NCBI GenBank assembly: GCA_007128525.1
Contig: SKXG01000025.1
Span: 1 to 8,659, forward strand
From: Pseudomonadales bacterium
Lineage (GTDB): Bacteria > Pseudomonadota > Gammaproteobacteria > Pseudomonadales > Azotimanducaceae
DNA: 8,659 nt
Direction: 5' to 3'
Shown: positions 1 through 6,700 of the stretch, in pieces
Numbering within the stretch: position 1 is the first letter of the stretch
Layout of the letters: each line of letters starts with the position of its first letter
The notes under the pieces: generated by a model
What the model was told of the DNA's origin: nothing
The model's database searches: none
The model's input: the letters and a program-made list of their open reading frames with translations, nothing else
Translations under genes and position numbers: made by a program

Positions 1-468
1 GAGCTGATAGTAGCGGCCGTCGTAATCCACCGGCTGGTCGGATTTCAGCAGCTGCTCCGTGATGGTCAATGCTTCTTCGAAGCGCGCGAATCGGGGTTTG
101 AGGTCGAGCAGTTCAAGCCCGAACATGTCGTGTTCACGCACCTGCCAGCCGGCGCCCAGACCCAGTATCAGGCGACCGCCTGACAGGTCGTCCACTGCCA
201 TCGCCATCCGCGCTGTGGCGCTGGGATGGCGGAACGACACCGGGGAGACCAGCGGTCCGAAGTCGATGCGGCTGCTGTGGCTGGCCAGCCAGGTCAGAGA
301 CACCCACAGTTCCAGCGAGTCCAGCTGCGGAGGATTTGGGTTCGTATAGTGGTCGGAGCGATACAGCCCGGCGAAGCCTTCGTCTTCAGCAATGGCCGCC
401 ACCGCCTGCCAGTGATCCCAGTTGAGGCCGTTCTGGCCTTCGATCATCAGCGCAACATCAATTGGCAT
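1..468 (-). CDS. LLM-class (luciferase-like) flavin-dependent oxidoreductase, C-terminus cut off by window edge
   Basis: The reading frame is open from an ATG at 468 down to base 1, giving 156 codons with no stop, so the gene continues past the left edge. The translation begins MPIDVALMIEGQNGLNW and shows hallmarks of the bacterial luciferase/F420-dependent superfamily: a YRSDHY stretch at residues 36-41, GPLVSPVSFRHP at 71-82, and the diagnostic AVDDLSGGRLILGLGAGW at 91-108, followed by EEALTITEQLL at 131-141 and YDGRYYQL at 149-156. These enzymes are TIM barrels that use FMN or coenzyme F420 for oxidation or monooxygenation; the substrate cannot be told from this fragment. A strong Shine-Dalgarno site (GGGAGGA on the minus strand) lies just before the ATG and supports this start. 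The gene is divergent from the Mpo1-like gene. Family members are usually about 280-350 residues, so roughly half is visible. Confidence 0.9.
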   Translation of the reverse strand, partial: MPIDVALMIEGQNGLNWDHWQAVAAIAEDEGFAGLYRSDHYTNPNPPQLDSLELWVSLTWLASHSSRIDFGPLVSPVSFRHPSATARMAMAVDDLSGGRLILGLGAGWQVREHDMFGLELLDLKPRFARFEEALTITEQLLKSDQPVDYDGRYYQL

Positions 469-554
469 GGATCCTCCCTGGACTTCCCTGTTGATGGCAT
501 TTCGGTTCATCCTACCTGCCGGTTACAACGAATTCGAAATTTCAGGGAGACAGT
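469..554. promoter_or_regulatory. Divergent intergenic region, presumed to carry two outward promoters
   Basis: This 86-bp gap separates two head-to-head genes, so transcription of both must start here or inside the opposing gene. Shine-Dalgarno sites are visible at both ends: AGGGAGGA (minus strand, about 472-479) and AGGGAGA (plus strand, 543-549). A perfect CGAATTCG palindrome lies at 529-536. No pair of elements resembles a good sigma-70 promoter; TTGATG at 491 and TACAAC at 524 are the nearest candidates, and neither has a convincing partner at normal spacing. The regulatory role is inferred from gene orientation alone. Confidence 0.35.
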
Positions 555-860
555 ATGGCGGCGCAGTTTGAACGGTTCAGCGACTTCTACCCTTACTACC
601 TGAGCGAGCACAGCAACCGCACCTGCCGGCGACTGCACTTTACCGGCAGCGCGCTCGCACTGGGCTGGCTGTTGGCGGCCATCCTTTATCTGAACCCCTG
701 GTTCCTGTTGGCCGCGCTGGTGTCCGGTTACGGTCTGGCCTGGATCGGTCACTTTTATTTCGAGAAGAATCAGCCGGCGACCTTCCGCCATCCCTGGTAC
801 AGCCTGATGGGAGACTGCCGGATGTTCTGGGACATCCTGCGTGGTCGAATTCCGTTTTGA
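555..860 (+). CDS. Mpo1-like (DUF962) small membrane protein
   Basis: This 101-residue protein matches the DUF962/Mpo1-like family. The pattern is an aromatic N-terminus (FYPYYLSEHSN, residues 11-21), then RRLHFTG at 25-31, two hydrophobic segments at about 31-47 and 49-66, and the motif GHFYFEKNQPATFRHPWYS at 65-83. Histidines 19, 28, 66 and 79 are placed as in the family and are the likely iron ligands. Yeast Mpo1 is an Fe(II)-dependent dioxygenase that shortens 2-hydroxy fatty acids by alpha-oxidation; whether the shorter bacterial forms do the same is not certain. The protein is probably in the inner membrane. The ATG at 555 follows AGGGAGA at good spacing and the length fits the bacterial short form. 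glpK follows 77 bp downstream on the same strand, so co-transcription is possible. Confidence 0.85.
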   Translation: MAAQFERFSDFYPYYLSEHSNRTCRRLHFTGSALALGWLLAAILYLNPWFLLAALVSGYGLAWIGHFYFEKNQPATFRHPWYSLMGDCRMFWDILRGRIPF

Positions 861-904
861 AGTCAGGGGTGCTTGTGCCGCCAGTCGTGTCTGACTAAGG
901 TCAG
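861..904 (+). repeat. Overlapping inverted repeats upstream of glpK (alternative stems)
   Basis: AGTCAG at 861-866 is perfectly complementary to CTGACT at 891-896. The same CTGAC block (891-895) can instead pair with GTCAG at 900-904 across a TAAG loop. The two stems exclude each other. No T-run follows either, so this is not an ordinary intrinsic terminator. Whether the stems form in mRNA is unknown; they are short and could be chance. Confidence 0.3.
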
Positions 905-937
905 TGCAGTGATGGGCAGCTCGGGAGCGGCAACCCA

Positions 938-2425
938 ATGACGGTAGTCATGGCCCTGGATCAGGGCACCTCCAGTTCCCGCGCCATGATCTTCGATGAT
1001 CGGGGCCGGGTACTGGGGAGCGGTCAGGAACCTTTTGATCAAATTTTTCCGCGCGACGGCTGGGTGGAACAGGACCCGGACGTGTTGTGGCAAACCAGTC
1101 TGCGCGCCGGGCGCACCGCCCTGCAGGCGGCCGGCCTCAGCGCCCGGGAACTGGCCGCCATCGGCATCACGAACCAGCGCGAGACCACACTGGCCTGGGA
1201 TGCTGACAGCGGCGCTGTACTGTACAACGCCATAGGCTGGCAGGACCGGCGCACGGCGGATCAGGCAGCACGCATCAAGGCTGATGGCATGGCCACGACG
1301 ATCCAGGCCCGCACAGGCCTGGTGGCCGACCCTTACTTTTCGAGTACCAAAATGGCCTGGCTGCTGTCACAGGTTCCAGCTGTTCGCGAGGCCGCAGAGC
1401 GGGGAACGCTGCGATTCGGCACGGTCGACTGCTACCTGATATGGCGCCTGACCGGTGGCCAGCGGCATGTTACTGATGCCACCAATGCCAGCCGGACGCA
1501 GTTGTTCAGACTGGCCGAGCAGAGCTGGGACCCAGAACTGCTCGACTACTTCGGCATTCCCGCCAGCAGCCTGCCTGAGGTGCTGGACAGCGCCGCGAAC
1601 TTTGGCACCAGTGAGGCGCGCTGGTTCGGTGCGGGTGTACCCATACTTGGGGTGGCCGGCGATCAGCATGCGGCGCTGATCGGCCAGGCCTGCTTTGAAC
1701 CCGGCATGACCAAGAGCACCTATGGCACCGGCTGCTTTCTGATGAGCAATACGGGTCAGGATATCCTGCGTTCGGAGCATGGCTTGCTGTCAACCATGGC
1801 CTATCGGATCGATGGGCGTCCAACCTATGCCCTGGAAGGCAGTATCTTCAACGCCGGCGTGGCGGTGAAGTGGTTGCGTGACAAGCTGGGGCTCATCGCC
1901 ACTGCCCGGGCATCGGAGGACTGTGCTGAACGCGTAGGCGGCGACGCCGGTGGTGTGTTCGTCGTGCCTGGTTTTACCGGACTGGGTGCCCCCCACTGGC
2001 GGCCAGATGCCCGGGGGCTGGTTTGCGGTCTGACGCTGGACACCGGCGCTGATCATGTCGTCACGGCGGTGCTGCAGTCGGTCGCTTTTCAGACGCAGGA
2101 CCTGCTGGCTGCCCTGAAAGCCGACGGTGGCCAAGTGTCCGGCCTGCGCATCGATGGCGGCATGGTGGAGAACAACTGGCTCTGCCAGTTCCTTGCCGAC
2201 GTCGCTGAGGTCCCAGTGGAGCGCCCCCTGGTAACGGAGACCACAGTACTGGGCGCGGCACTGCTGGCGCTGCTCGGTACGGGTGCGTTCAGCTCGCTGG
2301 ATGACAGTACCCGACTGTGGCAGCTGCAGCGCCGTTTCGAGCCGGTTATGCCCGATCAGAGGCGGGCGGCACTGCTTGATGGCTGGAATCAGGCTGTCGC
2401 CCGCGCCTGTCTCAACACGGGCTGA
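938..2425 (+). CDS. glpK: Glycerol kinase
   Basis: The product transfers phosphate from ATP to glycerol, giving sn-glycerol 3-phosphate, the entry step of glycerol use, in the cytoplasm. The 495-residue protein is full length (E. coli GlpK is about 502) and has both FGGY-kinase halves. Visible motifs are ALDQGTSSSRA (6-16), GWVEQDP (41-47), ITNQRETT (77-84), GWQDRRT (100-106), DPYFSSTK (131-138), AGDQHAALIGQ (240-250) with the catalytic base D242, TYGTGCF (261-267), FTGLGAPHW (346-354) and DGGMVENNWLCQF (406-418). Glycerol contacts known from E. coli are kept: R81, E82, W101, Y133, D242, Q243 and F267. The ATG at 938 gives a normal short N-terminus before the phosphate-binding loop, with GGGAG at 923-927 as a somewhat distant ribosome site. 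The loop corresponding to E. coli G234-T-R236 reads G231-A-G233, so the arginine for fructose-1,6-bisphosphate inhibition is missing. No glpF, glpD or glpR lies nearby. Confidence 0.97.
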   Translation: MTVVMALDQGTSSSRAMIFDDRGRVLGSGQEPFDQIFPRDGWVEQDPDVLWQTSLRAGRTALQAAGLSARELAAIGITNQRETTLAWDADSGAVLYNAIGWQDRRTADQAARIKADGMATTIQARTGLVADPYFSSTKMAWLLSQVPAVREAAERGTLRFGTVDCYLIWRLTGGQRHVTDATNASRTQLFRLAEQSWDPELLDYFGIPASSLPEVLDSAANFGTSEARWFGAGVPILGVAGDQHAALIGQACFEPGMTKSTYGTGCFLMSNTGQDILRSEHGLLSTMAYRIDGRPTYALEGSIFNAGVAVKWLRDKLGLIATARASEDCAERVGGDAGGVFVVPGFTGLGAPHWRPDARGLVCGLTLDTGADHVVTAVLQSVAFQTQDLLAALKADGGQVSGLRIDGGMVENNWLCQFLADVAEVPVERPLVTETTVLGAALLALLGTGAFSSLDDSTRLWQLQRRFEPVMPDQRRAALLDGWNQAVARACLNTG

Positions 2426-2486
2426 AGTTACAAACTGGTTACACCGTGCACGCTTGAAGCCGCAGTTCGTCCGACCGGATTACATA

Positions 2487-2515
2487 GAATGGATCAACAT
2501 TCGCGGAATCCATTC
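2487..2515 (+). repeat. 8-bp perfect inverted repeat abutting the diguanylate cyclase start codon
   Basis: GAATGGAT (2487-2494) is the exact reverse complement of ATCCATTC (2508-2515), with a 13-base loop between. The right arm ends one base before the ATG at 2517, and the weak ribosome-site candidate GGAA (2505-2508) sits at the loop edge. A second, overlapping short inverted repeat, GGAAT-CC-ATTCC, spans 2505-2516. If formed in mRNA the stem would hinder ribosome access, so it may be a translational control element or a protein-binding operator. The repeat is seen directly; the role is inferred. Confidence 0.45.
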
Positions 2516-2516
2516 C

Positions 2517-3668
2517 ATGTCGCTGTTCGTAACCCTCAGTCGCACACCGATGCGCCGTACGTTGGTGGCAGCAGCGACAATGGGTGGGTATGCACTGCTG
2601 GCGGCAGTGCTGTTCAGGCAAGGCATGCTGCTGCCATCAGTGCCGGCTGCCGGGCTGGTGTTCAGCCTGTTGGGCCTGGGCGCAGCGCTGCTGGCAGCTG
2701 CCGTGCTCGCCGATCTGAATCTCAGTGAGCGTTGGGGAATCCAGTCGCACGCGGTCACGACCTTGCTGGTGGTCTGGGGGTTGCTGGCCGCCGTAATGAC
2801 GGCCTTCTTCGTGCCCTGGCCCTTGCAGGCCCTGTTGTTGTTGGCCTCTCTGCTGGGCCTGTGTGGTGCGGCCCTGCATTATCGGCGTCAGATCATCTAT
2901 CGAATGGCACTGCTGGTCTGGCTGGCAAGTGGCGCGTTGTGGCTGACCGGCTGGTATCTGGCGCCAGCTGCGTTGCCGCACGAGGCCGCGCTGATCCTGG
3001 CCCTGTTTACGGTGAGTCTGGCCGCCACTGTAGTGGTGGCTGGCGAAGTCGCGTCGTTGCGTACGGCGCTGTCTCGGCGCACTCGGGATCTCGAGGAGGC
3101 CATGGAGATGCTGTCGGAAGCCGCAATGCGAGACGAACTGACGGGGCTGTACAACCGGCGACAGCTGATGGAACAGCTCAAGCGGCACAAGGCGCTTGCC
3201 GATCGTGGCAGCTTGACCTTCTCTCTGTGTTTTCTTGACCTGGACCACTTCAAGGACGTCAACGACCGCTTTGGCCACAGTTGCGGAGATGACGTTTTGA
3301 AGGCCTTTGCGGAGGTCGCCATGCGGGTTATCCGGGAAGAGGATTTTGCGGCCCGGTTTGGCGGCGAAGAGTTTGTATTGGTGCTGGTCAATGCGTCGCC
3401 GCAGGTGGCACTGTCTGTGGCGGAACGCCTGCGACGCCAGACCCAGATGTTGCTGGTGCACCCTTCGGCGCCGGACTACATGATCACGGTATCGGCCGGT
3501 ATTGCCGAGTACACAGCGCCAGAAAGCCTTGATGCATTGCTGGCGCGTGCCGATATGGCCATGTACGAGGCCAAGCAGGCCGGACGCAACCAGGTTCGCC
3601 TTGCGCAGTCGTCCGTCGCCGTCAGAGCGACGCCTGCGTCAAATGGTGCTGAGCCTGGTGGCGGGTGA
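2517..3668 (+). CDS. Membrane-anchored diguanylate cyclase (GGDEF domain)
   Basis: The protein makes cyclic di-GMP from two GTP at the inner membrane. From the ATG at 2517 it is 383 residues. The N-terminal half holds about six hydrophobic helices (roughly 15-33, 42-66, 78-99, 102-120, 129-149, 156-177) that match no sensor domain I can name. A short charged helix (178-204) leads into a GGDEF domain at about 205-365. That domain begins RDELTGLYNRRQ (205-216), has the metal-binding DLDHFKDVND (241-250), the active-site GGEEF at 282-286, and an RxxD inhibitory site (R273-E-E-D276) exactly five residues before it. It should therefore be active and product-inhibited. The frame is open upstream to 2283, but that part lies inside glpK. 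The start chosen gives a normal membrane N-terminus; its ribosome site is weak (GGAA at 2505). The PilZ-DUF1631-GGDEF-EAL gene follows on the same strand. Confidence 0.9.
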   Translation: MSLFVTLSRTPMRRTLVAAATMGGYALLAAVLFRQGMLLPSVPAAGLVFSLLGLGAALLAAAVLADLNLSERWGIQSHAVTTLLVVWGLLAAVMTAFFVPWPLQALLLLASLLGLCGAALHYRRQIIYRMALLVWLASGALWLTGWYLAPAALPHEAALILALFTVSLAATVVVAGEVASLRTALSRRTRDLEEAMEMLSEAAMRDELTGLYNRRQLMEQLKRHKALADRGSLTFSLCFLDLDHFKDVNDRFGHSCGDDVLKAFAEVAMRVIREEDFAARFGGEEFVLVLVNASPQVALSVAERLRRQTQMLLVHPSAPDYMITVSAGIAEYTAPESLDALLARADMAMYEAKQAGRNQVRLAQSSVAVRATPASNGAEPGGG

Positions 3669-3792
3669 CTTTGTACCTGTCGGTATAGGCAGGTGACCAG
3701 TTACGTCTAATCGGTTAGGCTTCACGGAAGTTAAGTTCGGCTTAAGCGCGCATCCTGCGCGCTGGCGGAGATCTCTGGAGTCTTTAGGGTCC
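3669..3792 (+). promoter_or_regulatory. Structured 124-bp leader between the two c-di-GMP genes
   Basis: This gap holds four successive inverted repeats: ACCTGTC/GGCAGGT (3675-3681 with 3688-3694, one G-T pair), CTTC/GAAG (3720-3723 with 3727-3730), TTAAG/CTTAA (3731-3735 with 3741-3745) and AGCGCGC-ATCCT-GCGCGCT (3745-3763). A GAGATCTC palindrome follows at 3768-3775. The first may help end the upstream transcript, but no T-run follows it. The others lie in the presumed 5' leader of the downstream gene. The region does not match the GEMM c-di-GMP riboswitch consensus that I know. No clear sigma-70 promoter was found. Function is inferred only from structure and position. Confidence 0.4.
3745..3763 (+). 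repeat. Perfect 7-bp GC-rich hairpin upstream of the GTG start
   Basis: AGCGCGC (3745-3751) and GCGCGCT (3757-3763) are exact reverse complements with an ATCCT loop. This is the strongest of the hairpins in the gap and lies 29 bases before the GTG at 3793. No T-run follows, so it is more likely a leader element or chance than a terminator. Confidence 0.5.
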
Positions 3793-6700
3793 GTGGAGCG
3801 GCGCTCAAATCCCCGGCAGTTGATATCTATTGGCGCACTGGTGCATCCGCAGCAGGGACGCTCCTGGCTGTGTACCATCCGTGATTTTTGCCAGGACGGT
3901 ATGTTGCTGGTGGGTTCCAGCGGCCCGCGGTCACTGAAGGCGACTGGTGCCAACCACCAGCCTGGCGACCTGATCCACCTGCACTTCTCGGTACCGACCC
4001 GCACTGGCGAACAACATCTGCGTCTCGAAGCCAGCATTGCTCGCCTGCTTAGTGATGGTCGGGGCATGGGTGTGCGCCTCAACGTGCCAATGAAGCCCAG
4101 TCAGTTCGATTTGTTGATGGACTTTGCGATAGCCGCCGGAATGGCGTCGGGTGGGGCGTCCGGCGGCAGTCAGCAGGCGACAGCGGAGCCGGCGGTACCG
4201 GCCGGTGCCGGCGCGGCCGCTGAACGCCCCTCGTCCATTGAACGGGCCGCCAGCAGGACTGCCGCACCGCGCAAGCGGTCGCCAGCACAGGCTGGTGCGG
4301 GTGCCGAAGTGTCCGGCTTGCAGGATGAGCCTGAGCTGCGCGATGCGCGGATTGATGCAGGCCAGTCAGCGGCACTGCGCGAAAAGCTGCTCAAACAGAC
4401 CGCTCGCAGCCTGCAGAAGATCATGGTCGGGTTTCTGGAACGCTGTGAACGTGAACTGCTGGTCCGGGCGCGTGACGCTGGCACCAATGCCCGCCAGATG
4501 ATGTATTTTGAGGGCCTGGACCAGCTTGAAAAATTGCGCGACAAGCTGGCTGAGCGCTTTCAGAGTGGTGTGCTGGCGCAGATTCGCAAAGTCTCCGACC
4601 CTGAGCAGATATTGGCGCAGCGCCGACGCCGCGAAACGGGCGACAGCAAGCGGCTGAAACTGGTCGATACCGATGAGTTTGAAGAGTGGCTGATGGCCGC
4701 TGACGTCATCTCCAAGGTCGAAGGCCGCTTCTCGGAACTGCTGTTCGATGCCCGCGCACAGCTTGGTCTGCTGGCCAAACCCTGGGGCCATAAGGACGTG
4801 GTCCCGATAGGCCCGTCGGTCATCGTCTGGGCCTTTGATGATGCGCTCGGAGAGATGTTCGATGTCCGTCGTGCCGTCAGGGCAGATATCTATCGTCAGT
4901 TCGAGCGGGCACTGCTGGCCGAGCTGGCGGAATTCTATCCGGCGCTGCTTGAGACTCTGCACGAAAGCCGCCTGTTTCCCCCGATTGAAGAACTGCGTCA
5001 GGCCATGCTGCAGCGAGACCCGGCGTCGCAGGATCAGGGTGACGCGGATCAGCAGCCACAGCCTGGTGCCACCGCGCCTGGGAATACATCAGCGCTGACG
5101 TCACCTGCCATGGCACCGAGTGTGCCGCGCAATCCCTTTATGCCGGCACCGAGCAGCAGTGCTGAAGTTTACAAGGCGGCCCGTGAGTTGCTCAGCCTGG
5201 GTCGACGTGCCCGCACCATACGCGGACAGGCTGAAGATGTACCGCTGGCACCGCCAGGTGCGGCACCGGAGCGTCGCTTTGATGCCGAGGACGTGCTGTC
5301 AGCCATTTCGGAAATAGAACGTGAAATCGGTGACGCGCCGCTGACTGACGAGCGCCTGAAGTCGCGCCTGGTTCAGGTGCTGAAGCAGAAGTATGGCGGC
5401 CGCAAGGCTTTCGGCGAGGACCTGTACGACACTTTGAACGTGATGGAGAACCTGGTCGAGTCCCTGGAGCAGGACCACTTCCTCACCGATGGCATCCGCT
5501 CGTGGATCAAGCGTCTGGAGCTGACGCTCAACAAGCTGGCCACCAAAGATCCCCAGTTCCTGACGCCGTCCGAGCAGGGTTCGCATGCGGCAATCGAGTT
5601 TCTGAAACTGCTGGCGCGTCTTGGTAAAAGTTGTGATGTGCGTTCAGGTATCGACCGGGACGTCGGGCAGAAGGTCGATGAACTGCTGCAGCGCGTCGTT
5701 CAGGAGTTCGATCGCAACCCCGATATCTTCTCCGAGGCCCTGAGCGAGATCACGCCGCTGGTCGAGCGCCAGTCTACGGCTTATCGCAGCAATGTAGAGC
5801 GCACGGTGCAGGCCAGTGAAGGCCAGCAGAAGCTGGCTCACGCCCGTCGCGCAGTGATAGAAGCTCTGGCACCCATGCTTGAAGGTCGCCAGGTGCCGGA
5901 GCTGTTGCTGCAGCTGCTGAATCCAGGTTGGCGCAACCTGATGGTGCACAACCACCTCCGCTTCGGGCCCGAAAGTCACGAGTGGCAGGATGCGCTGCTG
6001 CTTGCTGAACAGCTGCTGGCGCATCTGGAGCGGCGCGCTGATACCGATGATCCTTCCTTTCTGGAGCCGGAGCAGCTGCTCAAACGTGTCGTCAGTGGTC
6101 TGAACAGCATTTCCTTTGAGCCGGGCAAGCGTACGCCGTTGGTGATGGCTCTGTCGGATGCCATTGTCGGCGACACTGCCGGCAATCGTGCTGAAGTTCA
6201 GCTTGTTGATGTGCCTGCCGGTGGTGCCGCTGCAGCGCTCGGTCTGAAAGGCCTGTTGCCGGAAACGGATCCGGATCTGGAAACCGGCAACGAGGAAGCC
6301 CGCAAGAGCTTCCGCAAGGCGGTAGACCGTGCGCGGCGTATCAATGTTGGTGAGTGGCTGGCCATGACAGATGCTCAAGGCCGGCCGCTTATCCTGACGA
6401 TAGCCTTTGTCGGAGATGAAGGCAGCAATTTTGTTTTGGTCAATCGAAAGGGCGTCAAGTCGAAGGAGCTGCCATTGAAAGAAATGGCGGAGGGCTTGTT
6501 CGAAGGTCACATCACGTTGCTGGATGACTTTGACCTGCCGTTGATGGAGCGCGCTTCGCAACGGATGCTGCAGAATCTCCACAACCAGCTGACCTGGCAG
6601 GCCACACATGACGATATGACCGGCCTGTACAATCGCAAGGAGTTCGAGCGCCTGCTCGGCAGCGCGATCCAGACAGCCAGGCACGGGGCGCGCCAGCACG

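Noticed and set aside
507..938. Open 143-codon frame on the minus strand covering the Mpo1-like gene
   Set aside because: The plus-strand protein matches DUF962 in full, while this frame has no recognisable motif.
2454..2490. Possible sigma-70 promoter before the cyclase (TTGAAG with TACATA or TAGAAT)
   Set aside because: Spacing between the elements is 21 or 25 bases, too long for a normal promoter, and no better -35 element is found at 16-18 bases.
2283..2516. Upstream extension of the diguanylate cyclase frame, adding 78 residues
   Set aside because: It overlaps the glpK coding region in another frame, the translated segment resembles no cyclase N-terminus, and the ATG at 2517 gives a normal membrane-protein start.
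2637..3461. Open 274-codon frame on the minus strand opposite the diguanylate cyclase
   Set aside because: The translation is rich in Gln, His and Arg as expected for a shadow frame, and the opposite strand encodes a recognisable GGDEF protein.
3669..3792. c-di-GMP riboswitch ahead of the multidomain gene
   Set aside because: The gap does not show the conserved GEMM core that I know, and it is too fragmented into short stems to call; it is kept only as a structured leader.
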